Shown here: positions 18,466 through 31,564 of the stretch, one piece after another | Position numbering within the stretch: position 1 is the stretch's first letter | Layout: each line of letters starts with the position of its first letter | Source: Sternotherus odoratus | Taxonomy: Eukaryota; Chordata; Testudines; Kinosternidae | DNA: 64,000 nt | Direction of reading: 5' to 3' | Assembly (NCBI GenBank): GCA_032164245.1 | Contig: JAVMKO010000003.1 | Coordinates: 66,038,390 to 66,102,389 of the forward strand | The notes under the pieces: generated by a model | Database searches by the model: none | What the model was told of the DNA's origin: nothing | Seen by the model: the letters and a program-made list of their open reading frames with translations, nothing else | Translations under genes and position numbers: made by a program

Positions 18466-21400
18466 TAGTAAACTGTATGGCTGTAGAATGCACAAGGACA
18501 TTGCTGTGGTCCAGTATCGTTCATGGGAATGTTTGTAATAAAGAAAATTCTATTTAAGAAAATTTCTTGCATATCTTTTGATAGGTAAAAGCCAGTGCTG
18601 GTTTCTTCTTAGAGTAGAACTTTTTTTGTACTAGTGACTGAGGACGAAATGCACATTATTGAATTATGCTAATTAATGAGTAAGTGAACAACTGTGATAC
18701 AGAATCTTTTATCACAAAATATCCTTTGATATTTTCTCAAATATTGTTTTAATTATATGAGTTAGTACGCTAGTTATATACTGTAGTTGAATTTTTAAAA
18801 ATAACTAGATGTTATGATATGCCTTTGAGACATGGAGTGAGACTACCGTGTTTAGTTTTGACTTTTCTGTTAAAACCGAAAGAAGGACAGGAGATGCTTG
18901 ATATGGGTTTACTCAGATTCCAATTTTGTTTTTAGATGTCTGGGACTCCTCAGCAGATAAAAATGTTCAATGCAATACTATTACTGATTCTTAACCGAAT
19001 TGTTTGCTGGTAATTTTGTATTTACTTCATCCAGTGAGTATGAACAGCATCACAAAACAGCTCTGCAGAAACTGATACATAATCCAACTGCATGTCGTGT
19101 TGTAGTTATACTAATAAGCAATGTGAAGTTTTTGAGTAAACATGATATGCCAGAAATGTACATTTTAAACACTTGATAAAGGAACCTCTTTGCTAATTCC
19201 AGTATTGGATATGTTGGTATAAATAACTCTTTGCCATATGGGTACCCACTGCTTGGTTACTCCAGTATTGAGTTTTCTGTTTTGTTCCACATTTCAAAAG
19301 TAGGCTCAGAGATTGCCTCATCACTCTGTTGTCAAGGTAGAAGTACTACAGTCATTTAACTGATTAAAATAGTGCTTTCCTTTTTCTATCTCCAAGGTGT
19401 GTCTGGGAAGGAAATACAACAAATTTAGTATTCCCAGGACATTAAATACTTGTGTCAATTTTAGCATTTTGTTTATTAATTTTGTACTCTGAATTCAGTG
19501 ATTTCAAAATGATCAGTCAGACAATAGATTGCTGATCATTTATCATATAATATGTAAGCCATGTGCTACTGTACAGATTTGAATGACTAACAGTCCCAAT
19601 TTTCAGAAATTTGCTAAGGCCTCTCATTCTGAATATTTCATCTCCCTGCCTAAATAGTCACAAAGTGATGTGACCTCTGGGAGAGCTGTTCAGATGGGGG
19701 GGAACAAACTCTTAAAGAAAGGCACATGTTCTTCTTCATTCCTCTAGTTGGTTTCCCCAGCAGAGAGGCTAATTGGCAGTCTTCACGCAGGACTTGATTT
19801 ACTCAAATTTAAGCAAACACTAGATTTACAGATACAACTGGAAGAAAAACAAAAGAGGCAGAACAAATATTAGCTGTGACATAAAGACAAAATTGCTGTC
19901 CACAATGACAGCTGAAAAATCCTTTTACTTGAGAACAGACAATGGCAGTGGAAGTAAGTCGTTACTCCTACAGGAGAACCATGATCATGCATTGTGGAGA
20001 TGGACAGAAGGACCAGAGAAGTTGTCCAGATTTACTTGAAATATTGAAGGTTTCCTTTAGATACCTTTTGCATATAGGAGAAAAGGTGAAGATGTCGTTC
20101 TTTGTGGTATAGAGAAGAGATTCTGTGACACTGACAGCAGAAAGCTATGAAGATGCCCACTTTTCAGAGATCACCAAATGCAGAATTGTTAAAGACAACA
20201 GCGTTGCTGAATTCCATTTAACACCTGGCTGAAACCACATCATAGAGACTGTGGAGTAAATCATATTAGAACCTGTAGGAGTTGGGATGAGAGAGAGCCA
20301 GTTGAATACAAAATTAAAATAATGCATTGACTAAGTGACTTAGAAAAGCATTTCAGAATCTATTGACTTATTCTGCTTATTATTTCTTAAAGTTCTTACT
20401 GAAAACATTCCAGTCTCTTAAAGTGGAGTTGTAATAGGTATCATGTTGCAAGTACTGCATGGGTACCACTATATGAATGCCTATGTTAAGCTTCTGAGCA
20501 TGCCTTATGAACTAGATGTTTCTGAAAACTTGATCAGTCTTAATATGCACTGTTTGTGCACAGATTAATAAATAGTATTCTTTCTTCCCAATCTTTTGTC
20601 ATTAGTGCTTCTGATAAATAAAACAGCCCATCTTTTTTGCATCCACATAAATAGTATACTCTTTTAATAGATGGCCCTAAATGTAAAATCCTGAGATGCA
20701 TGCCATTTGTAATTTTAATTTTGTTGCTTTTCAGTATCTTAACGGGTGGCTAATAAAATCTGGGTTTTATTTTATTTTGTCGAATGCTGAAATAATTCTA
20801 TACAAAAGTAATTAGGCTTCTAATTTTGTAATACCTGTGGAAGGTAGCAATAGTAATGAAAATAGAATCCCTACTTTTTGGTAAGCAGCATGATCATGCA
20901 GAGATAGTATTTAAATACTATTCAGTATCACTTGGGTTTAAAAAAGAACTACAGTTTAGACAGTTTTTACAAGCTAGCAAAGCTATTAAAAGCCTCTAAT
21001 AAAAAACTAGGCTCTTATTTTTGTGCTAATACTAATTACTGATAATACATGCTTATGTTTGTCATTCATTATATGGAGCGGTACCAATCAGTGGATGACT
21101 GAGTCTCAAGCACTTACACATGTAAATTAACTATTCGATTTTTTTTTTCTTTTTTACTTAAGTGAGTCATAATGGAAAGCAGCACTAGGTCATAAAAATC
21201 TTTTCTCTTAAATGCTAATGAAATTTCTCCATTCTCTCCATTAGCAGACTCCCCTTATTGGTAATTTGTAGCCTACTCTTTTGTTCCTGGTTGTAATGAA
21301 TGCTGGGTACAGAAAAAACCTGAGCCATGAGAACCCTTCAGCTATTGTCTTCTGCTTGCTTACACTGTAAAATTATCTTTCCCTTCCAAAGCTGTACAAG

Positions 21401-22320
21401 ATCAAAAGAAAATAAATTGGCACCCCAGTACACAAAATGACTCTTGCTTTATTAATTATATAGCTTTCAAAAGTTAATTTATTCTGGTAAGGCAAAAACA
21501 CTAAAATTCTGTAACATCAAATAATAACTCAGTAACAGGCCTTTATTCATTGCTTTCTTTTACTTCATTGTAAACATTTGCACTGGAGTGTACATAAATG
21601 TTATAATTCTCTTCAGTCCTCCATTATGTACTCTGCTCCTGCAAAAGTCTCTTCTGCCACATAAGTGTGTAATTAAAAAAAAAATACAAAGTTTGTAGTA
21701 AAATAATATATATCATAATTTTAAAAATCCAATTCCTGAGAAAATTTTTTCTGACTCAGTAAAAAGAGTCCAAATTCTTTTAAAATTTGAACTTATGTTC
21801 TGGTTTCTTGTCAGAAACAACACCGGCATTCAAGCAGTTGAAAAGAAGCTTCTGTTTGAGTGTGCAGAAACGAAATTTAAGGGCGATCTTCAGTTTCAAA
21901 TTAAATAATGTCAGCACCACTTTCCTTTACGTGTCTTGAGTTTTGAAGACAACTTTGGAAGTTTCTGAAGTTTTAGTAATTCAGAAGAGCCTTCAGGAAA
22001 ACGTCAGTAGCTGACATGTAAGCAGCTATAATCAACAGGTTGTGTGTTCCTCAGCCAATACCTGCATACCTTGATAGAAGTATAACAACTGTTCTGACCA
22101 CACCAGAGGGTTGCTGGATGATACCCGCATTCCATGGAGTGTTACTGAATTTGTTGTTGAGGAAGAAAAGAAAATGTAAAAAACCCTCATCTAAATACTA
22201 GTCCTCTCATAAGAATTAGGTGAATGGTTGCCGAAGGATGGATCACAGGGAAGGAGAAAACTGCTGCTATTAAAGCTTTCCTCAGTTGTCTCCAAACTAG
22301 CTGGTAGGAGCAGGGTCTAA
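18466..22320. other. Intron 3 middle, no gene or clear repeat
   Basis: About 3.9 kb of AT-rich sequence. Many short frames are broken and none resembles a protein. I see no LINE, SINE or inverted-repeat element that I can support. Confidence 0.5.
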
Positions 22321-22616
22321 GGCTATGTCTACCCTATGGATCTTACAGTGGCAAAGCTGTACTGCTGCAGCTGCACAGCTGTAAGGTCTCCAGCGTAGCT
22401 GTTCTATGTCAGCGGGAAAGCGCTCTTCTGCCAATATCGTTAAACCATCCCTAATGAGTGGCAGTAGCTATGTCGGTTTGAGAGCATCTGCCACCGACAT
22501 AGCGCGGTTCACTCCGGCACTTTTGTCAGTGAAACTTATGTCGGTCACAGTGTGTGTTTTTTCACCCCCTGACCAACAAAAGTGTTGCCGACAAAAGTGC
22601 TAGTGTAGACAAAGCC
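22321..22616. mobile_element. MITE with GGCTATGTCTAC-type ends
   Basis: The left end GGCTATGTCTACCCT pairs with the right end, whose complement is GGCTTTGTCTACACT. The interior is GC-rich with repeated tatgtcgg and ccgacata words that form further inverted repeats. No coding capacity. Related ends occur at 25746-25919. Target duplication is unclear. Confidence 0.7.
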
Positions 22617-22719
22617 TGACTTTTTCCTCCTTTCCCCTTTTTGCCTTGGCGCCCCACAACTTGGGGGATTAAGTGGAGGCTGCAGTGACTTTGACTATTT
22701 AATCCTCAAACGCCCAAAA

Positions 22720-23290
22720 GTTTAAGGCCAGATATACACACACAACTTTTGCCAGGATAGTAATGTTGATTAGGGGTGTGATTTTTTTTTGGGGGGGGGG
22801 TATGTTTTATGCCAGCAAAAATCCTACTGTAGGCATAGGCAAAGAAGTGCTTTTGCTGGCATAGTTTATTTTGTTTGGAGAATGGCATGAGTTATATCCG
22901 CAAAAGCACTCTTGCCAGTATAAGGTGGTCGACATTAGGAGGGTTTACCAATATAGATATAGTGGCAGACATTTTCTAATGTCGAATAAGGACTCATCTG
23001 CACTAGGAATTTAAAAGATGTGGCTATCCTGACCTAAGACCTGGTATTGACAGCACTAGGTCAATGAGGTGGATTACTTACGTCATCAGGAGAAGCCCTA
23101 CACAAGCAGGAGATCCCTCCCGTCAATGTAGGTAGCATCTTCGCTGAAGTGCAACACCAGCAGTACAGCTGTGCATTTTACGTGAAGACATGTCCCTAGC
23201 TACTGGCTCTGAGAGGTGGATCACCTGTGCCAACAGGAGTGTTTTAAGTGTAGACCTATCCAAGGGTTAAGAATCCAATCCTTTAACTGA
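22720..23290. repeat. Two degenerate MITE-like repeats
   Basis: 22720-22980 holds inverted words such as ttttgccag/ctggcaaaa-type pairs and a poly-T/poly-G tract (22783-22800). 22985-23290 ends with agtgtagacctatcc, resembling the ends of the 22321 element, and shares agtacagctgtgc. Both look like decayed non-autonomous DNA transposons; boundaries are approximate. Confidence 0.4.
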
Positions 23291-24459
23291 TAACACCTAG
23301 ATGGACTGTTTGGCCAGTGGAAAGCATGGCTTTATGTGGGTACAGCAGTCCACACCTGATACAATCCAGATAGGCAGAGATCCCCTTGTGGGATCAGGGC
23401 CTAAATTAAGACAAAGTGTAACAAGTTGATGTAATGAAGAATAGGAGGGAAAGTGCCAGGGAAACATAGATTACAGTAGTTAAGATGGTTTAGTTATTGG
23501 GTACATTGATTTTTTTTTATTAGCCTGTGAGATTCTGTGACTCCTATATTATACTATCATGTCTAATTTTTCTTCTGTTCAGAAAAGTTTATTACATTTT
23601 TCTCCATTCTGACGCATAATGTTATGTATGCTGCAAGTCTATAGTATCAGTTTCTAGATACCATAAACTTAGTTAAAACTAGCTTTAGTAAATAGTTTGT
23701 CTAAGAATTTTCACTTTGCTGCTTGTTGTTAATTTTTTTCAGTATTAATTGTAGCGCCCAATTTTTTTCATGTTTTTTAAGTGAATGTTTTGTCTGAAGG
23801 TTAGAAGAGGCTGACTATGCTGGAAGTGACTGCAGTGCCTTTTGATTATTCATGGACAGTAATAGAAGGCACTTAAAAAGAACAATGAAATTGCTTATTT
23901 TTGTGATGGGCCATCTGTTGAATTGTTTTGTGCAACAATCACACAATAGTATCTATGTCATATCATTCTATTTTCTACAGCAGCTGATTATGTATAGTTG
24001 GCTACTTGTCCTTATTTCTGAAGTCCCATGACCATTTAAAGTCACCTCTACCAACCTTTACTAGAAAGGTAATAGAAATGTAAAACAGCTGGTGTATATT
24101 TTCTTTATCTTCTGTTTTTCATGTTGGTTCTAATTAATTAGGCCTCTTTGAAATGTGTAGGTCTGTTTTCTGTGTCTCCCACCTGTAGTTTTATAATAGA
24201 AGTTAACATGGAATCATTTAGCAATTGGTAAAGAAATGATGGGGTTCTGTAATAAAGAGCATGCAAGTTTTAAAAGATTGCCATGCGTTCCCTGCTTATT
24301 AATTATCTCCTTTATTTCCCCCTTCCCCTCCAAGCAATAATTAGAATCCTTCTCCAGGATTTTACTAACAAGCCATTTTTTTTCTGACTATGAAACCATT
24401 TGCAGATCTATTATGGCAGAAGTTGAAAGCAATAAAAACAACTGTGTTGTCTTCCACAG
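23291..24459. other. Intron 3 end
   Basis: AT-rich intron up to the acceptor at 24458-24459. No gene or repeat recognised. Confidence 0.5.
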
Positions 24460-24559
24460 GTCACTGACATTGCTGATGCCATGATTCTGAAACAGCTTTT
24501 TGAAAATCTCTTCCAAAATGGAGTCGTCGTTGTGGCAACATCCAATAGGCCACCTGAAG
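24460..24559 (+). CDS. AFG1L: AFG1L exon, sensor-type ATSNRPP motif
   Basis: A 100-bp exon (acceptor ccacag, donor gtaaaa) starting in phase 0 and ending in phase 1. It encodes [19 protein letters not shown], then [14 protein letters not shown]. The hydrophobic strand followed by ATSNRPP is the sensor 1-like element of AFG1/ZapE ATPases, and the DIADAMIL helix follows directly from the Walker B exon. The donor is the weakest of the six (gtaaaa rather than gtaagt). A Helitron starts 52 bp after the exon. Confidence 0.93.
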
Positions 24560-24610
24560 GTAAAAACAAACTTTCTACCACTATGATACAAGTACAGTGA
24601 AACTAACACA

Positions 24611-25395
24611 TCTATATATATAAAAGTCAAATGGTGTATGTGTGTATGCATGCGTGTATGTACGTTCCCTTACTCCTTCCACACCTTTTTAGCTAGAGAC
24701 TTGAAATTTGGTACAGTTATAGGCCTTAGGGTCCTAATCAGGGTAAGAGTCGAAAATTTTTCAAATCTCACCTCTGACGCCCCCCAGGGGTGAAATTCTT
24801 TAAAGCCCATTCACATCAGCTGGGCAGCAGGTTAACACCTGCTGTTCTCTGTGACATAGTTATGATGTAATAATACCCCCCTTCCAACGGCCCCAGCACT
24901 CGCTCAGCTCTCTCCCCCCTCCCCCCCTCCAACGTTCCCCACACTCGCTCAGCTCTCTTTCCCCCCCCTCCCCCCCTCCAACGTTCCCCACACTCGCTCA
25001 GCTCTCTTTCCCCCCCCCCCCCATCCAGGGGCCCCCACACTCGCTGAGCTCTCTCCCCCCTCAGGAAAGAATCGAAAAATTTTTAAATCTCACCCCCTCC
25101 CTCCAATGCCCCCCCCCACTCACTCAGCTCCCCCCCCCCCCCAACGGACCTTGCACTCGCTCAGCTCTCTTGCCCCTCAGGTAAGAATAGAATTTTTTTT
25201 AAATCTCTCCCTCCTCCCCCCACTCCAATGCCCCCCACCCACTCGCTCAGCTCTCTCCCCCCTCCCAGCCCCCAACGGACCCCGCACTCAGCTCTCTGAC
25301 CCGCCCCTCCTCCAACGGCCCCGGCACTCTCAGCTCTCTTCCCCCCGCCCCCCCCCCCCCCGACGGACCTGAGCAACGCCGGGTATTTCTGCTAG
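24611..25395 (+). mobile_element. Non-autonomous Helitron with intact ends
   Basis: It starts TCTATATATATAAAAGTC after an A and ends ...gggtatttctgCTAG before a T, the A|T target pattern and TC/CTRR ends of Helitrons. A short cctgagcaacgccggg-type hairpin region lies just before the end. The interior has the conserved cttgaaatttggtacag and cccccaggggtgaaa words, then C-rich repeats containing cactcgctcagctctct. No Rep/helicase is encoded. It lies 52 bp after an AFG1L exon. Confidence 0.82.
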
Positions 25396-25745
25396 TTTCT
25401 TATAAAAGCCACTTTACATGTATTCACATGTAATGGTGATGAAATCTCTAGTTTTAAGAATCTGTGGTATTCTTTCCATGCCATGCACATCACTACTAGT
25501 TGTCTCTTATATGTGGAAGAAAGGGTCCATCCTGGGTCCTACCTCCTTTTCTCCCCCCAATATTTTTTTCTCTATATCTACAGCTTCTTTAAGTGATGTT
25601 ACTAACCCTTCCTATCTCTATATTGGAGAGTACATCTGAGAAACTGCCTCAGGATTGGGTGGGCTCAAAGACCCAGGCGGAGCCTGGCCGGCAGAAGGGA
25701 GAGGGAGTGAGTGACTGTTTCTTCCCTCCCCATTCTTAGACTATG

Positions 25746-25919
25746 GGCTTGTCTTCACTACCGTGCTACATTGGTGCCACTGCAGTGTCTCCCGCTGACA
25801 TCACGTGGTGTAGACACTGCTTTAAGTCAGTGTAACTTAGGTTGCTCACAGAGGTGACTTTCCCACACCCCTGAGTAAGTGACAAGTTACATTGACTTAA
25901 TCAGTTGTGCAGACAAGCC
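25746..25919. mobile_element. Short MITE with 5-bp flanking repeats
   Basis: The ends GGCTTGTCTTCACT and, inverted, GGCTTGTCTGCACA match. Identical CTATG sequences flank the element at 25741-25745 and 25920-25924. The interior has acactgctttaagtcagtgtaac-type inverted words and no coding capacity. Confidence 0.65.
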
Positions 25920-25924
25920 CTATG

Positions 25925-26838
25925 TCTACGGGGGGGGGGTGATTTTTCTCTGCTTGCGAACACAAACTCACACTAGCGCTTGTTGTGCTAGCACATGTAT
26001 AAATAAGGAAGCCACAGTAGCACTGGTAGCTGCCCTCCTGCTCTCTGTCCTGTGGCTGAACAGCCCCTTGCAGAGCTTGCAAGCATCCCTCCTTGCTTGA
26101 GTTATCCTCAGTCAAGTTAACAAGTGTTCAAAACAAGACCAACAAAAGTGGCAACACAGTTGGGATGCGCAGTCCCTCATGCACCATCAGGATGGGTGGC
26201 GCCAGGGTGGGATGGTGCTTGGGGCTGGATCAACTCAGTTGACAAGAAGTTGGAGACTTACCTATCACTTTTTGTTGGAAAGGGGAAAATTACCCCCCCA
26301 AATCACCACCTTGAGAGGCACATTGGATGCTGCTGCAGTTTCAATGCCCCCGGCTGCTGTGGGTGCATTAAAGCAACAGCAGCAGGGTCCCCTTCCGCCC
26401 CTACCTGCTCCCCTCACCTCTGGGGCTTGGGCGCTGGATTGGGCCACATCGCAGCTCCTCTTCCCAATCTCAAAGCTGCCCTCGACTCACCTCAGCGAGC
26501 GGTCTGCAAGGAGAAGCACTGGGACTCCAGCAGCCCCATGTAATGTGTGTGTGTGTGGGGAAGCTCAGTCGGCCACCCTGCTGCTTCCTCACTCCCCGTA
26601 CTGCTGGGCGCCCTGAGAAATCTGGGGGATGGGAGTGCAGGAGCTGCATAGGGCTGGCCCAAAGGGGACGTCATGGGAAGTGTCCATAGCATTGTGGTAC
26701 CACGGGTTAGGGCAGCCACCCCACCCTTCTCTATCTGTGCACACAGAATGTATTCCAGCATCTAAAGATGAGTGTCTGAAATGAAATTCTCCCCAGTAAA
26801 GTGAATTGGGTTAATACATTACATTTGTTCTTAATAAG
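25925..26838. other. GC-richer intron stretch, unclassified
   Basis: It begins with a poly-G tract (25930-25939) followed by words seen in MITEs of this genome (gtctacg, gctagcac). The rest has higher GC than the surrounding intron, and open frames on both strands without recognisable domains. Probably degraded repeat material. Confidence 0.4.
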
Positions 26839-26846
26839 GTATCCAA

Positions 26847-27778
26847 CAGGGATGTTAAGTGTCTGGTTTTCAACCAGAAGGCCCTGTTGAAAAGGGACCT
26901 GACAGTTGCGGTCAGCACACCTGACCGGGCCGCTAAAAGTCTGGTTGGCCACATTGGGGCTGGCAGGTTCCATGCCCAGCTCTAAATAGCTCCCCGGAAG
27001 CAGTCTCTTGGAGAGTCCCTGGAAGGTGTCTCCACCTCCTAGGTGAAGGGGAAGTCAAGGGGATTCTGTGCACTGCCCCCACCCACAAGTGCTGGTTTTG
27101 CAGCTCCCATTGGCTAGGAGTCATGTGAATGGGAGCTGCAGGAGCGGTGCTTACAGGCAGGGGCAGCATGCAGATCACCCTGGCCGCCCTTCTGCCTACG
27201 AGCCATAGAGTCATGCTGGCTGCTTCCCGGCAGTTGTGTGGACTTCCTCAGTCTCAACTCCGCGCAGGTCAGCACCACCTGAAGCCTTGCCCTGAACCCC
27301 CTCCTACACTCCAGCCTCCTGCCCCAGTCTTGAGCCCTCTCCTATATTCTGAGCTCCTCAGCTCCACCCCGGAGCCCCTCTTGCACCCCAAGCCCTTCAT
27401 CCCTGGACCCACCCCAGAACCTGCACCCCCCAGCCAGAGTGCTCAACCCCTCCCACACACCAACCCTCTCCCCCAGCCCAGAGCCTCCTCCCACACTCCG
27501 AACCCATCAATCCCACCCCCAAGCTCTGAGCTTCCCCTCTACATCCTAAACCCCCTCATCCCTGGCCCCACCCCAGAGTTTGCACCCCCAGCCAGAGCCC
27601 TCACCCCTTCCTGCACTGCAACTCCCTGCCCCAGACTGGTGAAAATGAGCGAATGAGCAAGGGTGGTGGAGAGTGAGTAACGGGGGTGGGTGGAGTGAGC
27701 AGCGAGCAGGGCCCCGGAGAAGGAACGGGGCCTCAAGAAAGGGGCAGGGCAAGGGTGTTAGAAAGTTGTCAACCCTGG
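26847..27778. mobile_element. Non-autonomous hAT with perfect 8-bp target duplication
   Basis: The element runs from CAGGGATGTTAAG to ...TTGTCAACCCTG and is flanked by identical GTATCCAA at 26839-26846 and 27779-27786. The interior is C-rich with imperfect 30-60 bp repeats (cctgccccag, gagccc, ccccagag). Long frames such as 27129-27656 are Pro-rich artefacts. No transposase. The terminal inverted repeats are short and diverged. Confidence 0.82.
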
Positions 27779-27786
27779 TATCCAAA

Positions 27787-29852
27787 TTCAGGACTGACTT
27801 TAGGATTTTTTCCCCTCGCTTTCTGGAAGCAAAGAGGCAAGATAGAAGTCTGGTCTTAGAGAGTCTTAGAGAGAACACTGGCCAAAATACTAGCGCCACA
27901 CCTGGTAATGTTACGTTTACTGCTTTCCCACTGGAACATGAGTGAAATGTCAAGGTGTGACTTCTAGAATCCCAGCTTCACTCATCTGCCAAAATCCACT
28001 CACCACATTTTCCTTATCCTCCCCAAAAGGAAAAATAATGCAATAAAAACAAGGCTGCTATAGCTGTTCTTAATTCATAGATGAGTTAATATAAATAGCT
28101 TCATTATTTATATTACAGCATGTTTAAAATATTTCCAGGCAAAAAAATATTTTTTAACGGTCACTGTTTCTACCTGTAAACTTGCATTCATTTAAACATA
28201 TTGCTTACTTTAAAAAATTGTGTGTTTTGCCATAAATGTTGGAGATCTGTGTGAAAAGTGGTACAGGGCTGTGTACAACTTTGTTAGTAATTAGGTTTCC
28301 AAATCTGATTCACTAGTATCCAGGCTTCCTATAAGCATCATCTTACTATTCTGGTTCCTCTGAATCACTTTGTCAGTACTCACTTGATTTGTAAAGCATA
28401 GTGTATCCTCACTCCACCATTATGTTCATACAGCACTGAATACAATGAGACCCAGCCTAATTATGGCTTTGAGGCATTAATACACTCTAAATGTTTTATA
28501 GAGGTGTGGCAGAATTCAACTTTTTTTTTTTTAAATAATTTCAACTGATAATGTTGGTGTTTGTTTAAGCATTTTTTTCAATTTTGATTAAATTACATTT
28601 TCACAGTTGCAGGAAATTATGGGATAGTTTGACAATGGGGAGAGGATCAGACAATAATTATTTAATGACAGTAGTAATGCATAAATGTTAAGGCTTTGTA
28701 ACCATTAAAACACAAATTGTTGATATCACATGTAAAAATATACAAAGTAAATATTCTTAAATGAAACTCTAATAAGTTCTCAAGCAGCATTTTTCTTACT
28801 TTGCTGATCTATAAATTTAAATGTTTACAGATTTTTTATTGTTGTTGGTTTGCCTGTGTATATGGTGAAATCAACATGTACCAACATTTAGTGATCAAAA
28901 TCTAATCCTTATATAATAATAATCTGAATGCCTGTGTCAAAGGTAGGGGAATTTAGGTGGGCAGTTGTAACAGTGTCTACATTCTTCTGTTGACCTTCCT
29001 TGTTGTCAAGTGTTATGACCTTGCAGTCAGATGGAGACTTGTATTAATGAAGTGAAGTAGCACATCATAACTATCGTATGATGATAAAGCTTTAATGGAA
29101 CTATTCATCCTGTAACTACGGTTACATAATTTCCAGAAAAGAGAACTTTTTACCATAGATATAAAATTCTGTTTTACCAGTTATATTTATAAATCTACAT
29201 TTTCTTTCAGAAAAGTCAAATATGCATTTCATTATAAAGTATTTCAATAAATTAAACCTTTTTTCAAAGGTTATGTATTTGTAATATTTTATTGTTTGTC
29301 TACAAAGAAAATTGTATTTTCTTGCCTTGAAATTTTCTTTGTGTGATAGGAATTACTAGAAGACCAAGGGAATAACCTTAATCAACAGAATAAAGACATT
29401 ATCAACTCTGGCACTTGACATTATTTCTTTGTTGTTCAAATCCTTTTACCAAAAAAAAAAAAAAAAAAAAAATCCTTGAGATTAAGCCTTTGCATATTTT
29501 GGCCTTATAGTTGTACTGATTGATACCTAACATTTCCAATTCTTTTATGAGCTTATTTTAATACAAAGATTTTGTGTCTCTTCTGCTAAAATCACTTAGT
29601 TCTCATTAGAGATTTAAATCTAATTTCACTGAATCCCTTTTGAGATTTTCTTGGGCTGTTCTACTTTTTTTTTCCTTATTAAGAATGTAATTAATTTCAT
29701 GCAGCAAAAGAATAGAAATCAATTTCAGTTCCCTTTCATTCCTTTATCCCTCTAACGGCATAGAGCTTTATTTGCCAGATTAAAAGACAAGCTGGCATTA
29801 TTATTAAGGGGCAAGGCTAAGTAGCAAAACTAGTACCAGTTTTCTCTTTCAG
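27787..29852. other. Intron 4 remainder
   Basis: AT-rich intron with a poly-A tract at about 29451-29472 and no recognised gene or repeat. Confidence 0.5.
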
Positions 29853-29911
29853 ACCTCTATAAAAATGGGCTTCAGAGAGCTAACTTCGTACCATTCATCG
29901 CTGTGCTGAAG
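29853..29911 (+). CDS. AFG1L: AFG1L exon, DLYKNGLQR segment
   Basis: A 59-bp exon with a strong tttctctttcag acceptor and gtaagg donor. With the last base of the preceding exon it encodes DLYKNGLQRANFVPFIAVLK. The DLYxxGLQR sequence directly following ATSNRPPE is a hallmark of AFG1 proteins and probably contributes to the nucleotide pocket or the oligomer interface (inference). It ends in phase 0. The following intron is the longest visible one, about 26 kb. Confidence 0.93.
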
Positions 29912-31560
29912 GTAAGGAAAGTCACTTGTTGAATGCTTGCTTTCTTTGCCTGTCATATTGATAATCAAGGGTTTGTATAGGATTGCTTCAATCTTACTTT
30001 CAGGAAAAATGCTCTAGTTATTATGGAGTTGAAGCAAATTGTAATGGGGGGGGAACAACTTTTCATCTATAACATTAATATGTGCATTTAATGGGAAAGA
30101 TGAACATGTTACAGGGCAAAATGTTAAGTTCTACAAGTAACACAGTAAAAAAATGTTTGTTTGGACAGAATTTTATTCCAGCTGTGTATGTGCAAGTTGA
30201 TATTATAATATTTCTGTAATTGTTATGCAAATGTTGCTGCAGTATTTTTTGACTTTTTAGATTGATCATGCTAGATTACTTTTCCTAAACCAGTGGCATT
30301 TTCTATAAAGATGTTATCTTAAAATGTAATCACTCAATCAGTGTAGGCTTTGCAAGTTATCACATTGTTTGCTTTGCTTTTAATTTCATCTCTCATTTTT
30401 GCTCCCAGGCACGTGCTTTTTTCTTGCCTTGTCTCATCCTTTCCTCCTCCCACCCCATGCTTTCCTTGTGACTTAATCCAGCTGATCAGAGGAGAAGAAC
30501 CACCTACTACCAATCTGCTTCATTCTTTCCTCCTGGCTCATGGACATTTTTATTCTGCTTGTGGCTAGCATGCGGCTGGATTCAGTACCTTATTTCCAAG
30601 CTTCCCTTTATTGTGATGTCCATGGACACCTATACCAGCAATATAAGAATTAGCATCATGTGATCATCCAGCTTTCTGCAGGCCTCCAGCAAATGTGCCT
30701 TGGAGCACAGTTTGGGAACTATTCTGCTATACCACCATTTTAATTGCTGGATCTCATTGTTTTTCACTCAGAAAAAGAATTGTTTCTCTGGAATTTGACT
30801 GTCCCTCACTTTTTCAAAATTCAAGTCCATCTTACGTGTAAATACATTTTCTCCCATGTAAGTGGCTTTTTGAGTGGGGATGGCAAAGACTCCAGTACTA
30901 CATGGCAAGGGGAACTTAAATTCTGTAGGAAGCTCCCTGACATCTGTATACTCTGGTGTGACAAACTGGAAATTCTGCAACAGTTTCATTTAAATTCAAA
31001 ATGGAGGTTTTCATTGAGTTAAATATGAATAATGCAGTCAGTTGAGTAATCACTGGGGTTGGTTTATTTTGATACTGCATACATTCATTTTATTTATTAT
31101 CTACACTTTCAGGTTTTGGTATGGCAGAGATTTTTTAATTCACAAAAGGTAACCGTATTGTAGAAGCTGAGGGAAGGGAAGCTGGAGGTTGTGGTATCTA
31201 TGGATCAGTGGGAAGCAGTTGGAATTGTGGGATAAATATATTAATTGGATATTTCTGCTAAAGTGATCAGTAGTGAAATAGTTAACAGTGGCTGGGATTT
31301 TTCACTGAGGCCTAAGGGAGTTAAACGCTCAATTTCCATTAAAGTTTAATGGTAATAGAACCCATAGTTGCTTTAGGCCCCTTTGAAAATCCTATTCAGT
31401 GTTGACATTTAAACTTATTACGCTTCAAAATTAACATCTCATTGAGATGAATGTGGCAGTTCACATGTCTCAGAATTACTGTTTCATGCTATCAGGAAGG
31501 CAATGTTGAAAGGTTTTCTTCATAACAATAAAACTTATAAACTTAATTAAAAATTAAAGC
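29912..31560. other. Intron 5 start
   Basis: Mostly unique-looking intron. A short hAT-like end, gcacagtttgggaactattctg, closes at about 30725 and is followed by ctatacca; the same word ctatacca occurs at 30629-30636. This may be a roughly 90-bp deleted hAT remnant. No coding feature. Confidence 0.4.
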
Positions 31561-31564
31561 TTAG

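Noticed and set aside
27129..27656. 175-codon proline/serine-rich ORF
   Set aside because: Inside the hAT element 26847-27778 and made of imperfect C-rich repeats; no start context, splice context or domain.
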